A DNA stretch of 64,000 nucleotides from Umezawaea tangerina (GTDB lineage Bacteria > Actinomycetota > Actinomycetes > Mycobacteriales > Pseudonocardiaceae): NCBI RefSeq assembly GCF_003002815.1, contig NZ_PVTF01000004.1:434001-498000 (forward strand). Reading direction: 5' to 3'. Both the position numbers and the translations under genes were made by a program. Each line of letters starts with the position of its first letter. Within the stretch, counting starts at the first letter, position 1. Shown here piece after piece: positions 33,647 through 41,724 of this stretch. The notes below the pieces were generated by a model, which saw only the letters and a list, made by a program, of their open reading frames with translations, searched no databases and was not told where the DNA came from.

Positions 33647-34492
33647 CTACCCCTCCGGCTGCGGCTCGGGCTCGGGCGAGGGCTGCGGCTGGGGCTGGGG
33701 CTGAGGTGCCGCGGGGGCCGTGGTCGTCAGGCCCAGCTGTTCGGCCAGCTCGTCCTCGAAGGCCGCCACCCGCGCGTACACGCCGGGCTTCCCGGCGCGG
33801 GCGCACCCCTCACCCCAGGAGGTCACGCCGATCAGCTTGCCGCCCGACACCAGCGGCCCGCCGGAGTCGCCCTGGCAGGTGTCCACACCGCCCGCGGCGA
33901 ACCCCGCGCACACCATCTGGGTCTCGTCGTACTGCGGGTAGGCGTCCTGGCAGGCGCTGTCGGTCGACAGCGGCACGGTCGCGCCGAGCAGGTACCGGGA
34001 CGTGGCGCCCTGCTCGCTGACCCGGCCCCACCCGTAGACGTAGGCCGACGTCCCGGCCGCGTACAGCGGCGCGTCGGCGGCACCGGCCAGCGGCAGCGTC
34101 GGGTACGGGAGCTCCTTGCGGAGGGTCAGCACGGCGACGTCGTCACCGCGGTCGGCGGACACGTAGTCGGGGTGCACCCAGACGTCGGTGACCGCGCTGA
34201 CCACCCCGGCCTTGCTCTGCTTGTCCTCACGCCCGGCGACCACGCGGAACGCGCTCGCGGAGCGGCCGACCGCGCAGTGCGACGCCGTGACCACCTTGGT
34301 CGGGGCGACCAGGGTGCCGCCGCAGAACTGGAACCCGTTCGCGTCGGTCAGGTACACCACCCACGGGTGGGCGGTGATGGAGACGCGGTCGCCGCCGACG
34401 ATCCGTTCGTCGGCGCCGGCCGGTGCCGCGCAGCTCAGCAGTGCCGCCAGTGCCGCAACGAGCGCCACGAGCCGTCGTTCGGTATCCCCCAC
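33647..34492 (-). CDS. Secreted trypsin-like serine protease with Pro-rich C-terminal tail
   Basis: A 281-residue S1 protease, third paralogue in the window. Signal peptide at about 1-27, short activation site DERIVGGDRV, triad in VTASHCAVG, GDDVAVLTL and CQGDSGGP. Residues beyond about 255 form a tail TTTAPAAPQPQPQPQP followed by a PEPE-type run, absent in the other two copies. Such tails often act as flexible spacers or cell-wall-spanning segments. GTG 34492 has GAGGAGG upstream. The closest local paralogue is the copy at 14297, which shares GREDKQS and the DxYPQY segment. Confidence 0.95.
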   Translation of the reverse strand: MGDTERRLVALVAALAALLSCAAPAGADERIVGGDRVSITAHPWVVYLTDANGFQFCGGTLVAPTKVVTASHCAVGRSASAFRVVAGREDKQSKAGVVSAVTDVWVHPDYVSADRGDDVAVLTLRKELPYPTLPLAGAADAPLYAAGTSAYVYGWGRVSEQGATSRYLLGATVPLSTDSACQDAYPQYDETQMVCAGFAAGGVDTCQGDSGGPLVSGGKLIGVTSWGEGCARAGKPGVYARVAAFEDELAEQLGLTTTAPAAPQPQPQPQPSPEPEPQPEG

Positions 34493-34570
34493 GGGGCCTC
34501 CTCGGTGAGTCCGGTTGTCCCGAGGAGGTTAGCCAAGACGTACGACACAACTGGGCCGTTCGGCCCAACA

Positions 34571-35596
34571 TCAGTTGTTCGGGGAGTTCCCGAACTTGCT
34601 CCAGACCTTGCCCGCCGTGCCCGCGAGGACCTCGCCGAACTCGTTGAACACCTTCATCAGCGGGTCCTCGGACGTGCTCATCGTGTCCTTGTACGACTTC
34701 GCCGCGGACTTGATGTCGTCGGTGAACGAGCTGGTCGGCCGGTCGTCCTCGCGGCGGGCGTACTCGCCGGTGAGGATCGCGCGGTACTCCTCCGAGGCCG
34801 CCCACTTCTGCAGCTCGGCGGCGCGCACCACGGCCAGCGGGTGGGTCAGCGGCCACGTCTTGACGAGCTTGAGGACGCTGTCGCGGATGTCCTCGACCTG
34901 CTCGTACTCCTTGGCCTGCTTCAGGAACTCGGCGGTGTCGATCTGCGAGCCGTCCATGCCGCCCGCCATCGCCACGTGCACCCGCAGCGCGGCCGCCGGG
35001 TCCTGCACGCACAGCAGCCCGGCGCGGTCGCAGGACAGCTCGGTCTTGCGGTACCACTCGAACAGGGCCGCGATGACCGCGCGGATCGCCCAGTACCCGG
35101 CGGGCATCCAGCCGAGGCTGTACTGGAGCTGCATCAGGCGCTGCAGGATCGTCTGGTAGAGCGCGTGGCCGGACAGGACGTGGCCCATCTCGTGCCCGAT
35201 CGCGAACCGCAGGCCCTCGGTGTCCAGCAGCTCGATGAGGCCCGTGGTGATCACGATGAACGGCTTGTCGATGCCCAGCGTCGACGCGTTGGGCACCGGG
35301 TTGCGCTGCACGAAGACCTCGGGCACCGGGTCGATGTCCAAAGTGGCCGCCGTGTCCAGCCGGATCCGGTCCAGGTTCGGGTACTGCTTGGGGCCGACCC
35401 GGATCGACGAGGCGAGGTACACCAGCCGCTCGCCGCGCTCGGTGAACGCCCCGGCCACCGCCTGGAGGACCGGGCCGATGCCCGGAACCGCCCGGAGCAG
35501 CGCCAACGCGCCCCGGTCGGCGGGGTGTTCGTACGCGCGCGGGCTGATCCCGGCGAAGCGCACCCTGGCCGTCGAACGTTCGATCTCCTCGGTCAT
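34571..35596 (-). CDS. M48-type (Ste24/HtpX-like) metallopeptidase
   Basis: A 341-residue zinc metallopeptidase. The zinc signature HEMGH lies near residue 140 within LRFAIGHEMGHVLSGHALY, and the downstream glutamate ligand is probably in YRKTELSCDRAGLL, the typical M48 ExxxD element. A hydrophobic stretch between them (about 150-190) may associate with the membrane, but no clear signal peptide or full set of HtpX helices is seen. The C-terminus is charged and probably soluble. It is divergent from the alpha/beta hydrolase at 35667. Confidence 0.9.
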   Translation of the reverse strand: MTEEIERSTARVRFAGISPRAYEHPADRGALALLRAVPGIGPVLQAVAGAFTERGERLVYLASSIRVGPKQYPNLDRIRLDTAATLDIDPVPEVFVQRNPVPNASTLGIDKPFIVITTGLIELLDTEGLRFAIGHEMGHVLSGHALYQTILQRLMQLQYSLGWMPAGYWAIRAVIAALFEWYRKTELSCDRAGLLCVQDPAAALRVHVAMAGGMDGSQIDTAEFLKQAKEYEQVEDIRDSVLKLVKTWPLTHPLAVVRAAELQKWAASEEYRAILTGEYARREDDRPTSSFTDDIKSAAKSYKDTMSTSEDPLMKVFNEFGEVLAGTAGKVWSKFGNSPNN

Positions 35597-35666
35597 TCAA
35601 CCGAGGTTAGCCAGATCCGGGCCTTCGGGGTGCCGAAACCGGACAATCACCGTGCAGACTGTGCCG

Positions 35667-36599
35667 ATGACCGCTGACGTGCTCGGTGCCGACTTCGAGA
35701 CCCGGACCCTCGCCACGGGCGAAGCCACCGCCACCCTGGTGCGCCACCGCGCGCGCGAAGCCACGCGGGGGGCGATCCTCTACGTGCACGGCTGGGCCGA
35801 CTACTTCTTCCAGCGCCACGTCGCCGAGCACTACGCGGCGCTCGGCTTCGACTTCTACGCCGTCGACCTGCGCGCGTACGGCCGGTCGTGGCGGCAGGGC
35901 CAGACGCCGAACTTCGTCACCGACCTGGCCGACCACCTCGCCGACGTGGACGGGGCCGTGCGCGCCGTCCGCGAGGACGACGGCCACTCGGAGCTGGTCC
36001 TGATGGGACACTCCACCGGCGGCCTGATCGCCGCCCTGTGGGCGCACGAGCGGCGCGCGGACGGCCTGGTGGACGCCTTGGTGCTCAACAGCCCGTGGTT
36101 CGACCTGGCCGAGCCGTGGATCATGCAGACGGTCGGCACGGCCGTGGTGCGCGGCCTCGGCCGGGTGTCGCCGAAGCTCGTGGTCAAGCCGGGCCTGGGA
36201 CCGGTCTACGGCCAGAGCATCCACCGCGACCACCACGGCGAGTGGGACTTCGACCTCACGTGGAAGCCGCTGGAGGCGTTCCCGGTGTACGCCGGGTGGC
36301 TGCGGGCGATCCGGATCGGACACTCGAGGCTCCAGGGTGGACTGGACGTGCGGGTGCCCTCGCTCGTGCTGCGGTCCAGCGCCAGCCACCTGCACGCGAA
36401 GGCGTGGACGGAGCAGGCGATGGTCGCCGACGCGGTGCTGGACGTGGCGCACATCGAGAGGTTCGCGCCCAAGCTCGGCGGGGAGGTCACGTCGCTGGTG
36501 GTCCAGGACGGGCTGCACGACCTGTTCCTGTCGCGCGAGGACGTGCGGAAGCGGGCGTTCGAGGTGGTCGACGAGTTCCTGGACGGCCGGGTCAGGTGA
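35667..36599 (+). CDS. Alpha/beta hydrolase (monoacylglycerol-lipase-like)
   Basis: A 310-residue serine hydrolase of the Hydrolase_4 type. LYVHGWADYFFQRH is the oxyanion region, DLRAYGRS is the following loop, the nucleophile elbow is GHSTGG near residue 114, and the catalytic His is in VQDGLHDLFLS near the end. ATG 35667 gives a start at the expected distance. It is convergent with the beta-lactamase-fold gene, with only 12 bp between stops. It probably cleaves lipid esters; the natural substrate is unknown. Confidence 0.9.
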   Translation: MTADVLGADFETRTLATGEATATLVRHRAREATRGAILYVHGWADYFFQRHVAEHYAALGFDFYAVDLRAYGRSWRQGQTPNFVTDLADHLADVDGAVRAVREDDGHSELVLMGHSTGGLIAALWAHERRADGLVDALVLNSPWFDLAEPWIMQTVGTAVVRGLGRVSPKLVVKPGLGPVYGQSIHRDHHGEWDFDLTWKPLEAFPVYAGWLRAIRIGHSRLQGGLDVRVPSLVLRSSASHLHAKAWTEQAMVADAVLDVAHIERFAPKLGGEVTSLVVQDGLHDLFLSREDVRKRAFEVVDEFLDGRVR

Positions 36600-36611
36600 G
36601 CCCGCGGGCGC

Positions 36612-37448
36612 TCAGCGCAGTCGCTGCACCGCCAGCCGGGCCGCCGTGCCGATGACCGCGTCGGCGGCCGGCAGCGTGAGGGCGGTGCCCGCGCTGCGGG
36701 TGAACACGGCGATCGCGTAGCGGCCGCCGTCGGGGTACTCGACCACGCCGATCTCGTTGCGCACGGTCGGCAGCGTGCCGGTCTTGCCCGCGACGCGGAC
36801 GTCGTCGAACGGGAACCCGGACGCCAGCCGGTGCGGCCACACCTGCATGCCCATGATGCGGCGCAGCGGCGCCGCGTCGGGGTCGAGCCAGACGGCGCTG
36901 AGCAACGTGGTCATGTCACGGGGTGTGCCGCGGTTGGTCCGGCGCGGGTCGAGGGCGCGAAGTCGGGACAGCACAACGGGATCGGCGAGCTTGGGCGCCA
37001 GGTCACCGGGCCCCGCGTCCTCGGCGAGGGTCCGGAACACCTCACGCGCCCGGTGCACGACCAGGGTGTTCGACAGGCCCAGCGCGGCCATCGTGCGGTT
37101 CACCGCGTCCAGCCCGACCACGTCGACCAGCGCGTCCGCGGCGGCGTTGTCGGAGACCGTGATCGCCAGGTAGGCCAGGTCCCGCAACGACATCGTCACC
37201 GGGTCGAGCATGCCGCCGACACCGGTCGGGCCCGCGCTGCGGTGGTCGGGGCGCAGCAGCGCGGTGGCGGTCATGTCGACCTCGCGGAACGCGGTGTGCA
37301 CCAGCGGCACCTTGAAGACGCTGGCCAGCACGACGGCCTCGTCGGCCCCGACGGCCACCTGCCGGTCCGGGTGGTCGATGTCGACGGCGTGCAGCCACCC
37401 CGTGACCCCGGCGTCGGCGAAGGCGGACCTGATCCGCGCGGCGCTCAC
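36612..37448 (-). CDS. Class A beta-lactamase-fold serine hydrolase
   Basis: A 278-residue protein with the three penicillin-recognising motifs in order: SVFK (SxxK, with the catalytic Ser and Lys), SDN (TVSDNAAADAL) and KTGT (VAGKTGTLPTVRNE). No signal peptide or lipobox precedes the domain, which is unusual for a true periplasmic lactamase, so a cytosolic esterase-like role or export by another route is possible. Its GTG start overlaps the LysR stop by 4 bp, so it forms a two-gene operon behind that regulator. Confidence 0.88.
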   Translation of the reverse strand: MSAARIRSAFADAGVTGWLHAVDIDHPDRQVAVGADEAVVLASVFKVPLVHTAFREVDMTATALLRPDHRSAGPTGVGGMLDPVTMSLRDLAYLAITVSDNAAADALVDVVGLDAVNRTMAALGLSNTLVVHRAREVFRTLAEDAGPGDLAPKLADPVVLSRLRALDPRRTNRGTPRDMTTLLSAVWLDPDAAPLRRIMGMQVWPHRLASGFPFDDVRVAGKTGTLPTVRNEIGVVEYPDGGRYAIAVFTRSAGTALTLPAADAVIGTAARLAVQRLR

Positions 37449-38389
37449 GCCAGGTACTCCGCCGCCGGGCGCGGGAAGCGCGGCAGCGTGCCCTCGGCGG
37501 GGCTCATCCCCTTGGCGCGCAGCACTTCCTCCACGGCGTCCGCGAACGCGCGGGTCGCCGGTGTCTGCCGTCCGCGCGGCCACGCCGAGGACGTGCGCCA
37601 GGCCAGCGGACGGCCGCGCAGCGGGCGCCACACGGCGTCGCCGGGCGGGTCGACGCCGTCGTGCAGGGCCACGCAGCCGCCCGCCAGCACCAGCCCGAGG
37701 GCGAAGTCCGGGTTGGCCGCCTGGTGGACCTCGGTGGGCGCGTACCCGTGGCGGGCGCAGGTGGTGAGCACCTCGTCGTGCAGCGCGGGGGCGGTGGCGC
37801 GCGGGAACAGCACCAGCGCGAGGCCGTCGAGGTCGCCGAGCCGGACCGCGTCGTGGCCGGTCAGCGGGCTGTCCGCGGGCAGCAGCACGCCGAGAGGGCT
37901 GGTCAGCACCGGTCCGAGGCCCAGCCACGAGGTGTCGAACGGGTGCCGCAGCACGCCGACGTCCAGGCCGCGGTCGGCCAGGGCGCGGAGCTGTTCGGCC
38001 GTGCCGATCTCGCGGAGCTTCAGCTCCACCCCGCAGCCGCGGGCGCGGAACGCCGTCACCAGCGCGGCCACCGCCTTGCCGCCGAGGTCCGGTGGGACGC
38101 CCGCGCGCAACGTGCCCGCCTCGCCGCGGCGCAACCGCGCGGCCAGCGCGTGCAGCCGGTCGGCGCCCGCCAGCACCTCGCGCGCCTGGGTGAGCAGCAG
38201 CCTGCCGCCGTCGGTGAGCGCGACCTGGCGGCCGGAGCGGTCGAACAGCTCGACGCCGAGCTCCCGTTCCAGCCGTTGGATGCTCTGCGACAGCGGCGGC
38301 TGGGAGATGTGCAGCCGGGCCGCGGCCCGCCCGAAGTGCAGCTCCTCGGCGACCACGAGGAAGTTCCCCAGGTGCCGGAGGAGGTCCAT
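37445..38389 (-). CDS. LysR-family transcriptional regulator
   Basis: A 314-residue LysR regulator. The winged HTH at the N-terminus includes HFGRAAARLHISQPPLSQSI and QRLERELGVELFDR. The effector-binding domain follows with VPPDLGGKAVAALVTAF. It is co-transcribed with the downstream beta-lactamase-fold gene and divergent from the MBL gene. A perfect palindrome (38400-38417) lies 11 bp before its ATG. The order resembles ampR-ampC logic, except that the lactamase-like gene is downstream in the same operon rather than divergent. Confidence 0.92.
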   Translation of the reverse strand: MDLLRHLGNFLVVAEELHFGRAAARLHISQPPLSQSIQRLERELGVELFDRSGRQVALTDGGRLLLTQAREVLAGADRLHALAARLRRGEAGTLRAGVPPDLGGKAVAALVTAFRARGCGVELKLREIGTAEQLRALADRGLDVGVLRHPFDTSWLGLGPVLTSPLGVLLPADSPLTGHDAVRLGDLDGLALVLFPRATAPALHDEVLTTCARHGYAPTEVHQAANPDFALGLVLAGGCVALHDGVDPPGDAVWRPLRGRPLAWRTSSAWPRGRQTPATRAFADAVEEVLRAKGMSPAEGTLPRFPRPAAEYLA

Positions 38390-38399
38390 GACCAGCGAT

Positions 38400-38417
38400 G
38401 ATAGTCGATCGACTATC
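38400..38417. promoter_or_regulatory. Palindromic LysR-type operator
   Basis: Perfect 18-bp palindrome GATAGTCGATCGACTATC between the LysR start (38389) and the MBL start (38476). Its form (T-N11-A within dyad symmetry) fits LysR recognition. It is well placed to control both divergent units. Confidence 0.75.
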
Positions 38418-38475
38418 GCTGCGGCGACGATATCCGTCTTGGACACGCGGTGCGCGCGGCTGCTGTCCTTGGTCC

Positions 38476-39426
38476 ATGTGCACCGGATGCGGGGGCGTCA
38501 GCAGGCGCCGGATGTTGATCGGGACGGCGGCGGCGGCGATCGCGGGCAGCGCGCTCGGCAGCGCGCGGGCGATGGCCGTGGGGAACTCGGGGGTGAGCCT
38601 GCGCTGGCTGGGCGTGGCGGGGTGGGAGCTGGTGTTCGACGGGCGGCGGATCGTGGTCGACCCGTACCTGAGCAGGCTGCCGGTGCTGGACGCGAACGGC
38701 GGCATCATCACCGACTACCGGCTGGACGTGCGGACCGAGCTGGTCGACCGGTACCTGGAGCGGCGACCGGAACTGCTGCTGGCGACGCACGGCCACTACG
38801 ACCACCTGCTGGAGATCCCCTACCTGATGCGGAGGTTCGGCGGGGAGCCGCGCGTGATCGGCACCGAGACGCACGCGCACCTGCTTGCGGCACAAGGGGT
38901 TCCGACCGACCGGATCATCATCGCGCAGGGCGGTGAGCACCTGGACTTCCACGGGTTCACCGTCCAGGTGGTCCGGAGCCTGCACAGCCAGTTCGGCTCC
39001 TACGGCTACTTCGCGCCCGGCACGCTGACCGCGGCACCGCCGCGCCCGGAGACCATCAGCGACCTGCTCGAAGGCGGCACGCTGGGCTACCTGGTCACGA
39101 TCGCCGACCGCTACTCGGTCCTCTTCCTGTCCGGCACCGCCAACTTCGTCGAACGCGAGGTGGAGGGCCTGCGCCCGGACGCGCTCGTGCTCGGCATGAG
39201 CGGGCACGCCAACGTCTTCGACTACACCGCCCGCGCGCTGCGGGCGACCAGGCCGAAGCTGCTGGTCCCCAGCCACCACGACGACATGGTGACCCAGCTC
39301 GACGACCCGGCCCTGCCCGAGAAGGGGTTCCCCGCGGCGGCGCGGGAGCTGGCCGACACCGCGAAGCGGGTGGGACTGGCCGCGACCGTGCTGGATCCGG
39401 CCGTCCTGCGCTGGTACGACCTCTAG
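38476..39426 (+). CDS. Tat-exported metallo-beta-lactamase-fold hydrolase
   Basis: A 316-residue protein. The N-terminus has a twin-arginine signal: SRRRMLIG followed by the hydrophobic TAAAAIAGSALGSARAMA, with cleavage probably after ARAMA near residue 36. The MBL fold shows THGHYDHL (HxHxDH zinc motif), further ligands in VVRSLHSQFG and GMSGHANV, and the late His in VPSHHDDM. The family (UlaG/beta-lactamase-2 type) hydrolyses esters, phosphodiesters or lactones; the substrate is unknown. It is divergent from the LysR-lactamase operon across a shared palindrome. Its stop overlaps the end of the convergent membrane gene by 4 bp. Confidence 0.9.
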   Translation: MCTGCGGVSRRRMLIGTAAAAIAGSALGSARAMAVGNSGVSLRWLGVAGWELVFDGRRIVVDPYLSRLPVLDANGGIITDYRLDVRTELVDRYLERRPELLLATHGHYDHLLEIPYLMRRFGGEPRVIGTETHAHLLAAQGVPTDRIIIAQGGEHLDFHGFTVQVVRSLHSQFGSYGYFAPGTLTAAPPRPETISDLLEGGTLGYLVTIADRYSVLFLSGTANFVEREVEGLRPDALVLGMSGHANVFDYTARALRATRPKLLVPSHHDDMVTQLDDPALPEKGFPAAARELADTAKRVGLAATVLDPAVLRWYDL

Positions 39427-39797
39427 CCCTTCTCCGGCCGCGGCAGCAGGAGGTGCACGGCGAAGCCCGCGAGCGTCGCCAGCACCGCCTGGTAGGCGAT
39501 GGACAGCTCGCACTGGGAGGCGATGAAGAACACCGGGTCGAGGTCGGTGGTGATGAGGCCCGCCATGGTGGCCAGGCCGGTGACGTGCCAGCCGAAGAAG
39601 CCCGCGCTCCACACGACCAGCGGCCAGCGACCGCGGTCGGGGCGGCGCAGCAGCAGGTAGGCCGAGAACGCCGCCGCCGCGTTGAAGATCACCGCGGTGG
39701 CCCCCAGCTCCGGCGCGGCGGCGGTCGGCAGGGTGGTCAGGGTCTGCGCCACGGCCAGGGAGATGACCAGCCAGGCACCGAGTCGCGTCTTGTCCAC
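39423..39797 (-). CDS. Small membrane protein of unknown function
   Basis: A 124-residue protein with four hydrophobic helices: GAWLVISLAVAQTLTTL, ATAVIFNAAAAFSAYLLL, WPLVVWSAGFFGWHVTGLA and AYQAVLATLAGFAVHLLL. Short charged loops lie between. It lies 6 bp behind the TetR gene on the same strand, so it is probably co-transcribed with it. No family recognised. Confidence 0.8.
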   Translation of the reverse strand: MDKTRLGAWLVISLAVAQTLTTLPTAAAPELGATAVIFNAAAAFSAYLLLRRPDRGRWPLVVWSAGFFGWHVTGLATMAGLITTDLDPVFFIASQCELSIAYQAVLATLAGFAVHLLLPRPEKG

Positions 39798-39803
39798 GCC
39801 GCA

Positions 39804-40424
39804 CTAGATCACGCCCGCGCGGGCCGCGGCCAATGCGGCGAGGGCGCAGCGCCGGGCCGTGGCGGTGTCGACCGGTTCGCGGGTGATGAAGATCCGGTAG
39901 AACAGCGGGCCGCAGGCGGCGCGGACCACCTCGACCGGGTCGACGGCCCGCGGCAGCTCACCCCGGTCGACCCCGCGGACGACGAGCTCGGCCGCCGCGT
40001 GCTGGCGGGCGGCGTAGAAGGCGCTCATCGCCTCGGCCGCGAGCGGCGACTGGAACGCGGCGGCGACCAGCGCGGACGGGATGGCGCGCTCGTGGGCCTC
40101 GCCGAACGTGCGCGCGATCTCCGTCGTGACGGCGACCAGGTCGCCCTCCACCGTGCCGGTGTCCGGCGCCCGCCACCCGTCCGCGGTGGTGCGGTGCAGC
40201 GCGTCGACCAGGATCACGTCGACGCTCCCCCAGCGCCGGTACACGGTGGTCTTGTGCACGCCCGCGCGGTTGGCGACGTTGTCGACGGTCAGGCGCGGGT
40301 AGCCGACCTCGGCCAGCTCCTCGTACACGGCGGTCAGGACGGCGTCGCGGACGCGGGCGGAGCGGCCGCCGGGGCGAGCGTTCAAGGGCGGATCCAGTTG
40401 CGTCGGGGGACCGGACGTGCCCAC
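39804..40424 (-). CDS. TetR-family repressor
   Basis: A 206-residue TetR protein with an HTH in DAVLTAVYEELAEVGYPRLT and NRAGVHKTTVYRRWGS, and a C-terminal TetR_C-like helical domain (RAACGPLFYRIFITREPVD). It is divergent from the esterase-acetyltransferase operon. A near-perfect 22-bp palindrome lies 2 bp upstream of its GTG. Repression of both sides, relieved by an unknown ligand, is the likely scheme. Confidence 0.92.
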   Translation of the reverse strand: MGTSGPPTQLDPPLNARPGGRSARVRDAVLTAVYEELAEVGYPRLTVDNVANRAGVHKTTVYRRWGSVDVILVDALHRTTADGWRAPDTGTVEGDLVAVTTEIARTFGEAHERAIPSALVAAAFQSPLAAEAMSAFYAARQHAAAELVVRGVDRGELPRAVDPVEVVRAACGPLFYRIFITREPVDTATARRCALAALAAARAGVI

Positions 40425-40426
40425 AA

Positions 40427-40448
40427 TAACGCAACTCGAGTTGCATTA
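40427..40448. promoter_or_regulatory. TetR operator palindrome
   Basis: A perfect 14-bp core GCAACTCGAGTTGC (40431-40444) is extended by matching TAA/TTA ends, giving a 22-bp dyad with one mismatched pair. It fills the spacer between the TetR start (40424) and the esterase start (40460). Confidence 0.82.
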
Positions 40449-40459
40449 GGGGGATCCGG

Positions 40460-41713
40460 GTGTCGGATCGCATCGCGCAGTTCACCGCCGAGGCGGAGCA
40501 GGACCCGACGGCCGCCGTCGAACGGCTGCGGGCCGACCTGGTCGCGTCCGGCGGGCCGCTGGTCCAGCGGCTGACCGAGGCCACCGTGCGGGTGACGTTC
40601 GTGTGGATCGGGCCCGAGCGGCAGGTGTCCGTGCGGGCGCAGGTGTTCGAGGACGCCAACGCGCTGTCGCACCCGATGCGCCAGGTGCCGGGCACGCCCG
40701 TGTGGCACCTCGACGCGGTCGTGGCGTCCGACGTGGTCACGACCTACCAGTTCCTGGTCGACGACCCGTTCGCCGACGCCGACCACACCGACCTCGCGGA
40801 GCTGGGGCGGCTGATGGTGCGGGCGCGGGCCAGGACGTTCGCCGACCCGGTCAACCCGCACGCGCTGTTCCCGCAGCTGGCCGTCGTCGCGGGCGAGTCG
40901 ACGGCGGACCGGCGGCACTGGGACTCCGAGCTCCGGCTGCCCGACGCCGAGGCCGTCGACTGGTTCGACGCCGAGCCCGCCGACCGCGGCACGCTCACCG
41001 CGCACGACCTGCACGGGCGGACGATCACCGTGTACACGCCGCCGGGCTACCGGGAGGACCGGGCGCACCCGCTGGTCGTGCTGCTCGACGGCGAGTGCTG
41101 GCCGCTGGTCGCCCGGCTCGACACGGCGCTGGACAACCTGATGGGCCGCGAGATCGAGCCCGCCGTGGTCGCGATGGTGCACAACAAGGGCGGGATGGCG
41201 GGGCGGATGGCCGACCTGTCCTGCGAACCGGCCTTCGCCACCTACCTGGCCGAGGACGTTCTCGTGTTCGTGCGGGCGCGGTACTCGGTGAGCGACGACA
41301 CCAGCCGGGTCGTGTTGGCGGGCAACAGCCTCGGCGGACTGGCCGCCGCGCACACCGCGCTGGAACGGCCCGACGCGTTCGGCGCCGTCCTGTCCTGCTC
41401 CGGGTCGCACTGGTGGGGCTACCGGCCCGACGAATCGGGCTGGGGCAAGGACTCCGAGCCGGAATGGCTCACCCGCCAGTACGCCAGGGCACCGCTGCTG
41501 CCGCTGCGGTTCTGGGTCGACGTGGGGTCGCTGGAGACCGGGTCGAGCCCGCTCTCCCCCGGCGTCGACCAGCGCGCCGCCAACCGCCACCTGCGCACCG
41601 TGCTGCGCGCCAGGGGCTACCCCGTCACCTACCACGAGGCGGCGGGCGGGCACGACTTCGCCACGTTCCGCCGCAGCGTCGTCAAAGGGCTCCGCGCCCT
41701 GCTCCCCGCCTGA
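40460..41713 (+). CDS. Enterochelin-esterase-like serine hydrolase
   Basis: A 417-residue Fes/IroD-like esterase. The N-terminal Ig-like domain (about 1-170) contains VRVTFVWIGPERQ and TYQFLVDDPFAD. The catalytic alpha/beta domain has VYTPPGYRED, VVLLDGECWP, the nucleophile in AGNSLGGLAAAH and the His in AAGGHDFATFRR. Family members open siderophore trilactones or other esters. Here it sits with a Vat-type acetyltransferase under a TetR repressor rather than with siderophore genes, so a role in breaking down an ester antibiotic is a fair guess but not shown. Confidence 0.9.
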   Translation: MSDRIAQFTAEAEQDPTAAVERLRADLVASGGPLVQRLTEATVRVTFVWIGPERQVSVRAQVFEDANALSHPMRQVPGTPVWHLDAVVASDVVTTYQFLVDDPFADADHTDLAELGRLMVRARARTFADPVNPHALFPQLAVVAGESTADRRHWDSELRLPDAEAVDWFDAEPADRGTLTAHDLHGRTITVYTPPGYREDRAHPLVVLLDGECWPLVARLDTALDNLMGREIEPAVVAMVHNKGGMAGRMADLSCEPAFATYLAEDVLVFVRARYSVSDDTSRVVLAGNSLGGLAAAHTALERPDAFGAVLSCSGSHWWGYRPDESGWGKDSEPEWLTRQYARAPLLPLRFWVDVGSLETGSSPLSPGVDQRAANRHLRTVLRARGYPVTYHEAAGGHDFATFRRSVVKGLRALLPA

Positions 41714-41724
41714 GAGGACCGGCC

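Noticed and set aside
40460-41713. Siderophore release function for the esterase
   Set aside because: No siderophore synthesis, uptake or iron-regulated site is seen nearby, so enterobactin-type hydrolysis is not claimed.
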